In this document: positions 26,711 to 35,513 of the stretch, piece after piece
Layout: each line of letters starts with the position of its first letter
Numbering within the stretch: the first letter of the stretch is position 1
From: JARRKC01 sp963723965
GTDB lineage: Bacteria > Acidobacteriota > UBA6911 > RPQK01 > JAPXNP01
Assembly (NCBI GenBank): GCA_963723965.1
Contig: CAVRSV010000009.1
Coordinates: 79,489 to 143,488, forward strand
Length of the DNA: 64,000 nucleotides
Direction: 5' to 3'
Made by a program: the position numbers and the translations under genes
Notes under the pieces: model-generated
Seen by the model: only the letters and a program-made list of their open reading frames with translations
Databases searched by the model: none
Told to the model about the DNA's origin: nothing

Positions 26711-26807
26711 CGACCTCACACAGCAAACCGGCCGCAGTCCCGTGGCCCCGGTCTCGAAAGCCGAGCTTGTCATTGTGGCATTCTCGAACCGGAAAGGGAA
26801 GCACGGT

Positions 26808-27452
26808 TCAACCGGTCTTCTGCGGAGAGATTCGGGACAGGATGGGGCGAATCACCTTCCAGACGTTCTCGGCGACCACTTCATGACCCTGAGGGGTGGG
26901 ATGAATGCCGTCGGCCTGGTTCAGCTCCCGTTTCCCCGCCACGCCCTCCAGGAGAAAGGGAATCAACGTGGCATGGTTCCGGGTCGCCAGGTCCCGGAAG
27001 AGCTCCCGGAATGCCCGTGAATAGTCGGGTCCCAGGTTGGGAGGCACGAGCATGCCTGCGACCACGATGCGAACATCGGGAAAGCGGCTCCGGGTGGCAT
27101 CGATGATTCGCTGGAGGTTGGCCTCCGTGGAGTCCAGCGGGATGCCCCGCAGTCCGTCGTTGGCCCCGAGTTCCAGGAGGAGGACGTCCACCCGGCGTTT
27201 GAGGAGCCAGTCAATCCGTCGGGCGCCGCCGGCCGAGGTCTCGCCGCTCACGCCGGCATTGACCACTTCGACGTCGAGACCCGCCGCGTCGATCTTCTTC
27301 TGCAACAGAGCCGGGTAAGCCAGCGAGGGATCGAGCCCGTAGCCCGCCGTCAGACTGTCTCCCAGGACCAGCAGCACGGGCCGTTCCTCGCCCTCGGCGC
27401 GGGCAAACGGCAGCAGGAGTAACAAGGGAAGGACTATCGATCGTATAAACAT
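26808..27452 (-). CDS. SGNH-family arylesterase/lysophospholipase (TesA-like)
   Basis: A 214-residue secreted hydrolase with a signal peptide (IRSIVLPLLLLLPFARA). The SGNH blocks are present: GDSLTAGYG (nucleophile Ser), the Gly of block II in VVNAGVSGET, LELGANDGLRG (block III Asn) and DGIHPTPQGH (block V Asp/His). It matches the E. coli TesA group, a periplasmic thioesterase/protease I/lysophospholipase. It is divergent from an ABC ATPase-permease pair. In E. coli tesA is also divergent from ybbA-ybbP, so the arrangement is conserved. ATG 27452 was chosen at the signal peptide. Confidence 0.9.
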   Translation of the reverse strand: MFIRSIVLPLLLLLPFARAEGEERPVLLVLGDSLTAGYGLDPSLAYPALLQKKIDAAGLDVEVVNAGVSGETSAGGARRIDWLLKRRVDVLLLELGANDGLRGIPLDSTEANLQRIIDATRSRFPDVRIVVAGMLVPPNLGPDYSRAFRELFRDLATRNHATLIPFLLEGVAGKRELNQADGIHPTPQGHEVVAENVWKVIRPILSRISPQKTG

Positions 27453-27511
27453 CGTCGCTGCAATAGCTATAGTAGGATAGTACACGAGTTCGGGATTGGG
27501 CACCGCTCAGC

Positions 27512-28216
27512 ATGAAACGGAAGTTGCTCCAGGTCGACCGGCTGACCAAAACATACAACGGTGTGCGCAGTCTGACGGTGCTGCGTGATGTGAGCTTCGA
27601 TGTCGAAGAGGCGTCGAGTTGCGCCATCGTCGGCCCCTCGGGTAGCGGCAAGACGACACTGCTTGGCTTGTGTGCGGGCCTGGATCGGCCGACGTCCGGC
27701 CGCGTGTTCCTCAACGGTCAGGACCTCGGCCCTTTGTCCGAGGAGAAGCTGGCCGCGCTGCGCAGCCGCTCGGTCGGCTTCGTGTTCCAGACCTTCCAGC
27801 TCATTCCGACCCTGACGGCCCTCGAAAACGTCATGGTTCCGTGTGAGCTGCGCGGTGAGACCGGTGTCCGGGAGCGCGCTGCGCGACTCCTGGAGCAGGT
27901 CGGCCTGGAGGGGCGGCTCGACCACTATCCGACACAGCTGTCCGGAGGTGAACAGCAGCGGGTAGCGCTGGCCCGGGCCTTCGTGAACCGCCCGCAGATT
28001 CTCTTCGCCGACGAACCGACGGGGAATCTCGATGCCGAAACCGCCGAGACCGTGGAGCGGCTGCTCTTCCAGCTCAATGTCGAAAACGGGACCACGCTGG
28101 TGCTGGTCACGCACAATCTCGAGCTGGCGGGACGGACGGAACGGATCATCTCGCTGCGCGGAGGCCAGGTCATCGCGGACCGCTCGGTTGCGGCGGAGGA
28201 AGTTGCCGAGCTGTGA
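27512..28216 (+). CDS. ybbA: ABC transporter ATP-binding protein (YbbA/LolD type)
   Basis: A 234-residue ATPase. Walker A is GPSGSGKT (residues 41-48), the Q-loop is QTFQLIPTLTALENV, the signature is LSGGEQQR and Walker B is ILFADEPTGNLDAE. This is the MacB/LolD/YbbA subgroup that works with FtsX-type permeases. It overlaps the permease start by 4 bases. With the divergent TesA-like gene it recreates the tesA/ybbA/ybbP neighbourhood, suggesting a role in handling lipids or lipoproteins at the envelope. The substrate is unknown. Confidence 0.92.
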   Translation: MKRKLLQVDRLTKTYNGVRSLTVLRDVSFDVEEASSCAIVGPSGSGKTTLLGLCAGLDRPTSGRVFLNGQDLGPLSEEKLAALRSRSVGFVFQTFQLIPTLTALENVMVPCELRGETGVRERAARLLEQVGLEGRLDHYPTQLSGGEQQRVALARAFVNRPQILFADEPTGNLDAETAETVERLLFQLNVENGTTLVLVTHNLELAGRTERIISLRGGQVIADRSVAAEEVAEL

Positions 28217-30735
28217 GTCTGCCCTGGATCGCGCGGATGGCCTGGAGAGACGGGCGGCACAGCTGGCGACGGCTGCTGCTGTACATGTCCGCCATCCTCA
28301 TGGGGGTCGCCGCCCTCGTCGCCATCCGTTCCTTCGGCGAGAATCTCCGCCTCGCCGTCGAGGAGCAGGCGAAGATCCTGCTGGGTGCGGATTTGTCCAT
28401 CCGGGGCGACGCTCCTTTCGATGAGCAGGCCCAGGCGCTGTTCCGCGAGCTCGGCGGAGAGCAGGCCCGCCAGACCAGTTTTGCCTCCATGGCCCTGTTC
28501 CCGCGCCAGCAGGCGACACGTCTGGTTCAGGTTCGCGCCATCTCCGGTTCGTTCCCGTTCTACGGCGAGCTGAAGACCGATCCCCCCGCCGCCGCTTCGA
28601 GCTACCAGAAGGGTCGATTCGCCCTGGTCGATCAGACCCTCCTGCTGCAATTCGGGGTAGCGGTCGGCGACACCGTAAAGCTGGGCGACGTCATCTTCAC
28701 CATCGCCGGTGAACTTCTGGAAATCCCGGGGGAATCGGCCATCGCTTCCGATCTGGCGCCCCGGATCTTCATCCCCGAACGCTACGTCCCGGAAACCGGC
28801 CTGGTCCAGGTCGGCAGTCGCGTGCGCTATACGGCCTATTTCCGATTCGACCGCGCCTTCGATGTGGACGCCCGGATCAAGTCGCTGGAAGACCGTCTGC
28901 GTGACCTGAACTTGAGAGCCGATACCGTCGAGGAGCGGAAGGAGGATTTCCGCCGCGAGCTGCAGAATCTGAACCGGTTTCTCGGGCTGGTCGGTTTCAT
29001 CGCCGTGGTGCTGGGCGGCATCGGCATTGCCAGTTCGGTCCACCTCTACGTCCGGCAACGGATCGGAACCATCGCCGTCTTGAGATGCGTCGGGGCCACG
29101 CCACGCCAGAGCTTCTCCATCTACCTCCTCCTGGCGGGCGCGATGGGGTTCATCGGAGCCCTGGCCGGCGTTCTGGTCGGGCTGGTGGTCCAACGCGCTC
29201 TGCCCTATGTCCTGGGCCGGTTCATTCCGCTCATCGTCGAACAGAGAGTCTCCGGAGCGGCGGTCGCAGAGGGCCTCCTGGTCGGGCTTTTCGCCGCCCT
29301 CCTCTTCGCCCTCATCCCCCTGGCGCCGATCCGCAAGATCTCGCCCCTGAGGACGCTGCGCTCCGACATCGAGGACAGCACGTCGATCCGCCGGGATCGG
29401 CTGGCCCTGTCCCTGGTGGTGGCGGTCGTCCTGTGGCTGCTCGGGTTTTCGCTCTGGTACTCGCCGACCTGGCAGATCGGGTTGGGTTTCTTTGCGGGCC
29501 TCGTGGTCGTCTTCGGTTTGCTCTTCGGAGTCGCCAAGTCGATCATGCTCCTGACCCGCCGGTACTTCCCTTCCAGCTGGCGCTATGAGTGGCGCCAGGG
29601 GCTGGCCAATCTCTATCGACCCCACAACCAGACCGTCGTGTTGGTGCTGGCCGTCGGCCTGGGCACCTTCTTCATCGTGACGCTCTATCTCACCCAGGTC
29701 ACGCTGCTCGGCGAGGTGACCCAGGTGGGTTCGCAGAATCGACCCAACCTGGTCCTGTTCGACATCCAGAACGACCAGCTCGCCGGTGTGCGTTCTCTGG
29801 TCGAGCAACAGCACCTCGAGGTTCTCCAGGAGGTGCCGGTCGTCACCATGCGAATCCAGTCCGTCAACGGCGTCCCGGCAGAGGAGCTCCAGGAGCGCCG
29901 CGAGGGCGAACATGGCAACTGGGCCCTGCGGCGCGAATACCGCTGCACCTATCGCGACCACCTGTCCGACGCCGAGAAGCTCGTGGCAGGCGAACTGCAG
30001 CCTCGGGCCGGGCAGGAGATCCGCGTCTCGCTGGAAGAGAGGATCGCCCGCGAGCTGCGGGTCGGAATCGGCGATCACGTCACCTTTGACGTCCAGGGCC
30101 TGCCCGTCGAGGTCACCGTGGGCAGCATCCGGTCCGTCACCTGGCGGACCTTCCAGCCCAATTTCTTCGTGCTGTTTCCGGTGGGAGTGCTGGAGGATGC
30201 CCCGCAATTCCATGTCATCGTGACGCGGACGGATTCACGCGGGCAGTCCGCCCAGCTCCAGCGGGAGCTGATCCGCCAGTATCCCAACGTCTCCGCCATC
30301 GACCTCTCCCTGGTGCTCGACACCATCGATTCGGTCCTCGACCGCCTGTCTTTCGTCATCCGGTTCATGGCCCTGTTCTCGATCCTGACCGGGATCCTGG
30401 TCATGATCACCGCCATCGTTTCGGGGCGGTACCAGCGCTTGAGGGAAAGCGTGCTGTTGCGCACTCTCGGTGCGTCGCGCCGCCAGATTCGGCGGATTCT
30501 GCTGATCGAGTACTTCTTCATGGGCCTGTTTTCGGCGGCCACCGGCCTGCTTCTCTCGGTCGCGGCGTCCTGGGCGTTGGCCGAACTGGCCTTCGACACC
30601 AGCTTCGCCTTCCGGCCCGTCGTTCCCGTCGCGGTGTGCCTGGTCGTGATCGCCTTGACCATCCTCGTGGGCCTCAGCAACAGCCGGGGCGTTCTGGACC
30701 ACCCGCCGCTCGAGGTGCTGAGGAGCGAGGAATGA
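28213..30735 (+). CDS. ybbP: FtsX-family ABC transporter permease (YbbP type)
   Basis: An 840-residue permease starting at GTG 28213, which overlaps the ATPase stop. It has an N-terminal helix (LLLYMSAILMGVAALVAI) and two FtsX domains of three helices each, at about residues 255-375 (VGFIAVVLGGIGIASSVHLY) and 705-835 (FSILTGILVMITAIVSGRY). Two large extracytoplasmic MacB-PCD-like domains separate them, and extra helices lie near 395-440. The duplicated architecture and length match YbbP, not the single-domain LolC/E or MacB. The substrate is not known. Confidence 0.9.
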   Translation: MSLPWIARMAWRDGRHSWRRLLLYMSAILMGVAALVAIRSFGENLRLAVEEQAKILLGADLSIRGDAPFDEQAQALFRELGGEQARQTSFASMALFPRQQATRLVQVRAISGSFPFYGELKTDPPAAASSYQKGRFALVDQTLLLQFGVAVGDTVKLGDVIFTIAGELLEIPGESAIASDLAPRIFIPERYVPETGLVQVGSRVRYTAYFRFDRAFDVDARIKSLEDRLRDLNLRADTVEERKEDFRRELQNLNRFLGLVGFIAVVLGGIGIASSVHLYVRQRIGTIAVLRCVGATPRQSFSIYLLLAGAMGFIGALAGVLVGLVVQRALPYVLGRFIPLIVEQRVSGAAVAEGLLVGLFAALLFALIPLAPIRKISPLRTLRSDIEDSTSIRRDRLALSLVVAVVLWLLGFSLWYSPTWQIGLGFFAGLVVVFGLLFGVAKSIMLLTRRYFPSSWRYEWRQGLANLYRPHNQTVVLVLAVGLGTFFIVTLYLTQVTLLGEVTQVGSQNRPNLVLFDIQNDQLAGVRSLVEQQHLEVLQEVPVVTMRIQSVNGVPAEELQERREGEHGNWALRREYRCTYRDHLSDAEKLVAGELQPRAGQEIRVSLEERIARELRVGIGDHVTFDVQGLPVEVTVGSIRSVTWRTFQPNFFVLFPVGVLEDAPQFHVIVTRTDSRGQSAQLQRELIRQYPNVSAIDLSLVLDTIDSVLDRLSFVIRFMALFSILTGILVMITAIVSGRYQRLRESVLLRTLGASRRQIRRILLIEYFFMGLFSAATGLLLSVAASWALAELAFDTSFAFRPVVPVAVCLVVIALTILVGLSNSRGVLDHPPLEVLRSEE

Positions 30736-30754
30736 CGGGGAGCGCCGGCCTCTG

Positions 30755-32191
30755 ATGAGCCGTGAGTGGGCGGTCCTCCTGACGCTGGCGGCCTACAACG
30801 CCGTTCTCGTGCTCATCGGCCTGCTCTGCCGCGGACGCACCCACGACAGCGTCGATTTCTATCTGGGGGGCCGAAAGCTGGGACCCCTGGTGGCGGCGAT
30901 CAGCGCCTCGGCCAGTTCGTCCTCGGCCTGGACCCTTCTGGGCGTCAGCGGGGCGGCCTATGCCTGGGGCCTGTCGGCTGTCTGGCTGTTTCCGGCCTGT
31001 GTGGGCGGCTTCCTGCTGAATTGGTTCCTCCTGGCTCCGGCACTGCAGCGGGTCAGCGTCCGCGACCAGGCCGTTACGGTGACGCAGGTACTGGCGGGAC
31101 CGCCGGGGACTCCGCTGCGGGCGAGCATCAACCTGGCCTGTTCGCTGGTCATCCTCCTGTCGCTTGCCACCTACGTGGCCTCCCAGTTTCAGGGTGCGGG
31201 GAAGACCTTCAGTGAGACTTTCGGGATTTCCCTGGCCGGGAGCATCCTGATCGGCTCGGCCATTGTGGTGTTCTATACCTTTCTGGGGGGATTCTGGGCG
31301 GTCAGCATCACCGATACTGTTCAGGGGCTCCTCATGGTCGTGACGGCAGTCGTCCTTCCCGCGAGCGCGCTGGCGGCCGTGGGCGGGTTTTCGGGACTCC
31401 TTGACGGGGTGGGTCGGGTCGCCGACGGCTCTTTCCTGAGCCTGACACGGAATCTTCCTCTATCGGCGGGTGTCGGATTCATCCTGGGACTCCTGGGCAT
31501 CGGCCTGGGGTACCCGGGTCAGCCTCACGTGGTCAACCGTTTCATGGCGCTGGCCGATCGACCCCGGGCCGTCTCCCGGGCCCGACTGATCGCCATCGCG
31601 TGGGCCGTCCTGGTCTATGCGGGAATGCTTCTGCTCGGCTGGTGCGGCCGCGTCATCCAGCCCGATCTGGCGGACCCCGAGGTGGTCTTCATCAGTGTGA
31701 CGAACCTGCTGTTCCACCCGGTCATGGCGGGGATCATGCTGGCGGCCGTCCTTTCGGCGATCATGTCCACGGCGGACAGCCAGCTGCTGGTTGCTTCATC
31801 TTCGGTGACCCACGATCTGGGGATCGGGCGCTCCCTGGGCTTGAGCGAGCTGACGGTCTCGCGCCTGGTGGTCGTGCTGATCAGCGCAGGAGCGGTGGCC
31901 GGGGCGCTCCTCGGCTCCCAGCAGATCTTCTCGCAGGTCCTGTTCGCCTGGGCCGCCATGGGCTCGGCTTTCGGTCCCCTGCTGCTGGTGCTGGTGCTCA
32001 AGGGGGAGGTGCGTCCTTCAATCCGCCTGGCAGCCATCACCGCGGGATTCCTGCTCAGCATCGGGGCGTTCTATCTGGTGCCGGCCGGACATGCCTGGAA
32101 GGGAAGCTTCGAGCGTCTCTTCCCCTTCCTGATCGCCCTGGCCGTGGTCCTTCTGGGCGTCCGGCGGAGACCCCCGGCTCGAGAGCGATGA
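30755..32191 (+). CDS. Sodium:solute symporter (PutP-like)
   Basis: A 478-residue transporter of the SSS family with about 13 membrane segments. It begins DFYLGGRKLGPLVAAISASA, with the conserved SASSSSAW of the sodium site, and continues with FLGGFWAVSITDTVQGLLM and IMSTADSQLLVASS. The closest family resemblance is PutP (sodium/proline), but proline specificity is an inference. It starts 19 bases after the permease. The stop is followed within 30 bases by a heptad array. Confidence 0.87.
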   Translation: MSREWAVLLTLAAYNAVLVLIGLLCRGRTHDSVDFYLGGRKLGPLVAAISASASSSSAWTLLGVSGAAYAWGLSAVWLFPACVGGFLLNWFLLAPALQRVSVRDQAVTVTQVLAGPPGTPLRASINLACSLVILLSLATYVASQFQGAGKTFSETFGISLAGSILIGSAIVVFYTFLGGFWAVSITDTVQGLLMVVTAVVLPASALAAVGGFSGLLDGVGRVADGSFLSLTRNLPLSAGVGFILGLLGIGLGYPGQPHVVNRFMALADRPRAVSRARLIAIAWAVLVYAGMLLLGWCGRVIQPDLADPEVVFISVTNLLFHPVMAGIMLAAVLSAIMSTADSQLLVASSSVTHDLGIGRSLGLSELTVSRLVVVLISAGAVAGALLGSQQIFSQVLFAWAAMGSAFGPLLLVLVLKGEVRPSIRLAAITAGFLLSIGAFYLVPAGHAWKGSFERLFPFLIALAVVLLGVRRRPPARER

Positions 32192-32219
32192 CGGAGGAGC
32201 CGGGAGCAAGGAGTCGGAA

Positions 32220-32249
32220 GAGTTCCGAGTTCCTGGTTTCTGGTTCCGC
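32220..32249. repeat. Heptad repeat array (GAGTTCC type)
   Basis: GAGTTCC, GAGTTCC, TGGTTTC and TGGTTCC in exact 7-bp register, preceded by GGAGCAAGGAGTC (32204-32216), a short version of the GGAGCAA family. It is sense-oriented behind the symporter gene. No gene is seen in 32192-32337. Confidence 0.8.
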
Positions 32250-32337
32250 GGCGCGCATTCTCAATCTGCCGTGCCTCAGGCTTGCTCACCGGCGCAAATC
32301 GCAGATCGGCAATCGAAAATCATGCGATGATCCCCTT

Positions 32338-32886
32338 ATGCGAAAGCAGTTGGGGAGTCTGACGATTGAAATGGTGTCCGGTGACATTACGCGGCAGCCG
32401 GACGTCGACTGTGTGGTCAACGCGGCCAATGCGCAGTTGCTGCCCGGAGGCGGCGTGGCCGGGGCCATCCACCGCGCTGCCGGACCCGGGCTGAAAGAGG
32501 AGTGTCGGCCGCTGGCACCGATCCGGCCCGGCCAGGCCGTCATCACCGGGGGGCATGGTCTGCCGAACAAGTACGTCATCCACTGCCTCGGCCCCGTGTA
32601 CGGGCAGGACGAGCCCGCCGAGGTGCTCCTGGGAGACTGCTACCGAAATGCACTTCGGCTGGCGGACGACCAGGGGATTGGATCGATCGCTTTTCCTTCC
32701 ATCTCGACCGGTGTCTTCGGTTACCCCATGGAGGAGGCCGCCGAAGTGGCCGTCGGCACGGTGGCGCGGGAGGCCCCGGGTCTCCGCCAGGTGCGGCTGG
32801 TGCGGTTCGTTCTGTTCGGACCGGAAGCTTTGGCGATTCACGAGACGGCCCTTCAAAGGCTCCGGTTCCCGGCTGCCAGTTCTTAG
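32338..32886 (+). CDS. Macrodomain protein (ADP-ribosyl / O-acetyl-ADP-ribose hydrolase type)
   Basis: A 182-residue single macrodomain. Ligand-binding loops are VVNAANAQLLPGGGVAGAIH (residues about 23-42, ADP-ribose binding with catalytic Asn) and SISTGVFGYP. These place it with the MacroD/YmdB group that removes ADP-ribose from proteins or deacetylates O-acetyl-ADP-ribose. ATG 32338 is chosen; the upstream open frame is repeat-derived. The last residues (PAASS) are encoded by a GC-rich stretch that resembles the adjacent intergenic repeat, so the C-terminus may have been rewritten by repeat DNA. Confidence 0.88.
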   Translation: MRKQLGSLTIEMVSGDITRQPDVDCVVNAANAQLLPGGGVAGAIHRAAGPGLKEECRPLAPIRPGQAVITGGHGLPNKYVIHCLGPVYGQDEPAEVLLGDCYRNALRLADDQGIGSIAFPSISTGVFGYPMEEAAEVAVGTVAREAPGLRQVRLVRFVLFGPEALAIHETALQRLRFPAASS

Positions 32887-32978
32887 TCTCTGGTCTGGAG
32901 TGCGAAGAGAGCCCGGCCACGGAACTGTCGAGGAAGGCACGACTCGCTGCAAGACACGGCCACTCCGGATCCTGGAAG

Positions 32979-33006
32979 CTCGGAACCAGGAACCGGAAAC
33001 TCGGAA
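32979..33006. repeat. Heptad repeat array (CTCGGAA type)
   Basis: CTCGGAA, CCAGGAA, CCGGAAA and CTCGGAA in exact 7-bp register, the reverse-complement orientation of the GAGTTCC family. It ends 15 bases before the following methyltransferase start codon, so it lies close to that gene's translation start region. Confidence 0.75.
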
Positions 33007-33020
33007 TACGAGTCTCCAGG

Positions 33021-33668
33021 ATGACCATCAGCTATCGAAGATTCTTTGCCCATCACTACGACGCATTCATGGCGCCCGTCGAGCGCCGCTCCCTGGGCGA
33101 GGTCCGGCGCTCGCTGCTGGCCCGCACCTCGGGTCGGATCCTCGAAATCGGGGCCGGAACGGGCGCCAATCTCCCCTTCTATCCGACGGGCCTCCAGCTC
33201 TGGATCTCGGAGCCCGATCGGGAGATGCGCCGCGAACTGAAGCTGAAGCTGCAAGGGTTACGACAGGCCTCTCCGACGCTGATCGCAGGGGCTTCCGAAC
33301 ACCTTCCCCTGCCAACCTCCAGCATGGACTTCGTCGTGGCGACGCTGGTGCTCTGCTCGGTCCAGGATCCGGACCTCGCCAGTCGGGAGATCCGACGGGT
33401 CCTTCGGCCCGGGGGCTGGCTCCTGTTCATCGAGCATGTCCGTTCCCAGGGGGCATGGGGCCCCTGGCAGGACCGGCTGCAGCCCGCCTGGTCCCGGGTC
33501 GGTTGTGGATGTCATCCCAACCGCGAGACGGTCGCGATCCTTCGCCGGGCGGGATTCGAGCTCGACGATCTGCAGGAAGTCGATCCCTTCCAGGGCCTCC
33601 CGCGCGCGGCCCGGTTCCTGACCGGCATCGTGCGGCCCTTCATCCGGGGAGCGGCCAGGAGGATTTGA
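33021..33668 (+). CDS. Class I SAM-dependent methyltransferase
   Basis: A 215-residue methyltransferase of the Methyltransf_11 type. Motif I is ILEIGAGTGANLPFYP (about residues 40-55). The hallmark ASEHLPLPTSSMDFVVATLV and IRRVLRPGGWLLFIEHVR follow. The pattern resembles YbaJ/METTL7-like proteins, including a C-terminal segment with a conserved Cys-Gly-Cys (VGCGCHPNRET). The substrate is unknown. The start ATG 33021 is preceded by CCAGG and a heptad array, so promoter and RBS are unclear. Confidence 0.83.
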   Translation: MTISYRRFFAHHYDAFMAPVERRSLGEVRRSLLARTSGRILEIGAGTGANLPFYPTGLQLWISEPDREMRRELKLKLQGLRQASPTLIAGASEHLPLPTSSMDFVVATLVLCSVQDPDLASREIRRVLRPGGWLLFIEHVRSQGAWGPWQDRLQPAWSRVGCGCHPNRETVAILRRAGFELDDLQEVDPFQGLPRAARFLTGIVRPFIRGAARRI

Positions 33669-34003
33669 GGTTTTCGAGCCAGGAGCTGGGAGCTGAAGCA
33701 AGGAGCGGGAAGGGTTCCGAGTTCCTGGTTTCGAGTTTCTGGTTCCTGGTCTCGAGGGTATTCCTTCTCGATTCTCCGTGGCGTTGGTCGCCACCTCCGA
33801 CGCCGCAGGCGTCCTTGGACTGCGGAAGCTCGCTTCCGCTCTTGTTCTGGAGAGGCCTCGACCGTGCCGCCGACCCGGGCTTCCGAGCGGCCTCCCCTTC
33901 CGGCTCTCTGATGGGAGGTCTCGGTCAAGCCGGAGGCGAAAGGTCGGACAGACTGATTGCCCAATGCGCCAAATCGTAAATCTCAAATCTCAATCTCAAC
34001 TCA
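33669..34003. repeat. 335-bp gene-free interval built of several repeat types
   Basis: The interval between the methyltransferase and fumC (convergent) holds, in order: GGAGCTG-type units (33682-33710); a GAGTTCC heptad array at 33713-33754 (six exact units); a 25-bp segment at 33795-33819, containing the palindrome GACGCC-GCA-GGCGTC, that recurs identically at 39147-39171; the hairpin GCGGAAGC-TC-GCTTCCGC (33822-33839); and an AAATCGT/AAATCTC heptad array (33971-33998) running up to the fumC stop. No coding sequence is supported here. Confidence 0.8.
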
Positions 34004-35389
34004 TCAGACTCCCGTCATGCCACGGGGGTCGAGCGCTTCGTCCAGTTCGTCTTGGGGAAGCACCTGTTCGCGCAGGCAGATTTCTCGGACGGTTCGGCCC
34101 GTCTGGTAGGCCTCCTTGGCGATCTCGGCGGCGCGATCGTAGCCGATGCGAGGCGCCAGAGAGGTCACCATGGCCAGTGACTTCTCCACCATGTCGCGGG
34201 CTCTTGTTCGATCGGCGTTCAGCCCGTCGATACATTTCTCGGCGAGGACCGAGCCGGCGTTCGACAGCAGCTGGATCGACTGGAGAAGGTTGTGCGCCAG
34301 GACCGGCATCATGACGTTGAGCTCGAAGTTGCCGGCCTGGCCGCTGACGGTGATGGTGACATCGTTCCCGATGACCTGGGCCGCCACCATGGTCACCGCC
34401 TCAGCGATCACCGGATTGACCTTACCCGGCATGATCGAACTGCCCGGCTGAGTGGGAGGCAGCAGCAGTTCGCCGATCCCGCACCGGGGACCGGAGCCCA
34501 GCCAGCGCAAATCGTTGGCGATCTTCATCAGGCTGACAGCGACCGTACGGAGCATGCCGCTGGTCTCGACTGCGGCGTCCCGGGCCGAGAGCGCCTCGAA
34601 GCGATTGGCAGCCTCGCGGAACTCGAGCCCCGTCCATTGGGAGAGCCGGGAGACCACGCGCGAGGGGAAACCCGGCGGGCAGTTGAGCCCGGTGCCGACC
34701 GCCGTGCCGCCGATCGCCAGTTCGCTCAGCCGCGGTCGGATAGCGGCCATCCGGTCGAGGGCGTGTTCGATCATGGCCGCATAGGCTGAGAACTCCTGCC
34801 CGAGTCGGATCGGGACGGCATCCTGCAGGTGCGTCCGACCGATCTTGACGATGTCGTCGAACTCCAGCGCCTTCGCGGCCAGAGAGGAGTGCAGGCGTCT
34901 CAAGGCCGGAAGCAACCGGGTCTCGATCTGTTCCAGGGCCGAGACGTGGATGGCGGTCGGGATCACGTCGTTACTCGATTGCCCCGAGTTGACATGGTCG
35001 TTGGGGTGGATTTCGCGGCTGCCGATCCGGCCGCCTCGGATTTCGGTCGCCCGGTTGGCGATGACCTCGTTGGCATTCATGTTCGTCGAGGTGCCCGAGC
35101 CCGTCTGGAAGATGTCCACGACGAACTGCTCGTCCAGTCGGCCCTCGATCACTTCATCGGCCGCCTTCAGAATGGGCTGAGCGATCTCCGGTTTCAGAAG
35201 GCCCAGCTCGAGATTCGTTTCCGCGGCCGCCTTCTTGATCAAGCCGAGGGCCCGGATGAAGGGGCGGGGAAAACGCAGGTCACTGATTGGAAAGTTGAGC
35301 ACGGCCCGCTGGGTCTGGGCCCCGTAGTAGGCCTCTGCGGGCACCCGCATCTCTCCCATCGAGTCTCGTTCGGTTCTGTATTCGCCCAT
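34004..35389 (-). CDS. fumC: Fumarate hydratase class II
   Basis: A 461-residue, oxygen-stable, metal-free fumarase that interconverts fumarate and malate in the TCA cycle. The active-site regions are GSGTSTNMNANEV, the conserved NDHVNSGQSSNDV, GRTHLQDAVPI and the superfamily signature GSSIMPGKVNPV with the catalytic serine loop. ATG 35389 has AGGAGG upstream (revcomp of 35391-35398) and starts the typical MGEYRTERDSMGEM. It complements the sdhCAB operon at 4.2 kb. The 3' end abuts a heptad array. Confidence 0.96.
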   Translation of the reverse strand: MGEYRTERDSMGEMRVPAEAYYGAQTQRAVLNFPISDLRFPRPFIRALGLIKKAAAETNLELGLLKPEIAQPILKAADEVIEGRLDEQFVVDIFQTGSGTSTNMNANEVIANRATEIRGGRIGSREIHPNDHVNSGQSSNDVIPTAIHVSALEQIETRLLPALRRLHSSLAAKALEFDDIVKIGRTHLQDAVPIRLGQEFSAYAAMIEHALDRMAAIRPRLSELAIGGTAVGTGLNCPPGFPSRVVSRLSQWTGLEFREAANRFEALSARDAAVETSGMLRTVAVSLMKIANDLRWLGSGPRCGIGELLLPPTQPGSSIMPGKVNPVIAEAVTMVAAQVIGNDVTITVSGQAGNFELNVMMPVLAHNLLQSIQLLSNAGSVLAEKCIDGLNADRTRARDMVEKSLAMVTSLAPRIGYDRAAEIAKEAYQTGRTVREICLREQVLPQDELDEALDPRGMTGV

Positions 35390-35513
35390 GCGTCCTCCTC
35401 GTGTCTGCCCTGGATGGCGGGGAAAGCCAATGATCGTCCACGACCATTGTCGCCCATTCACCGCGACGAATTGATACGGGCACGGGGTCTCGATTCATGG
35501 TAATGATACTCAC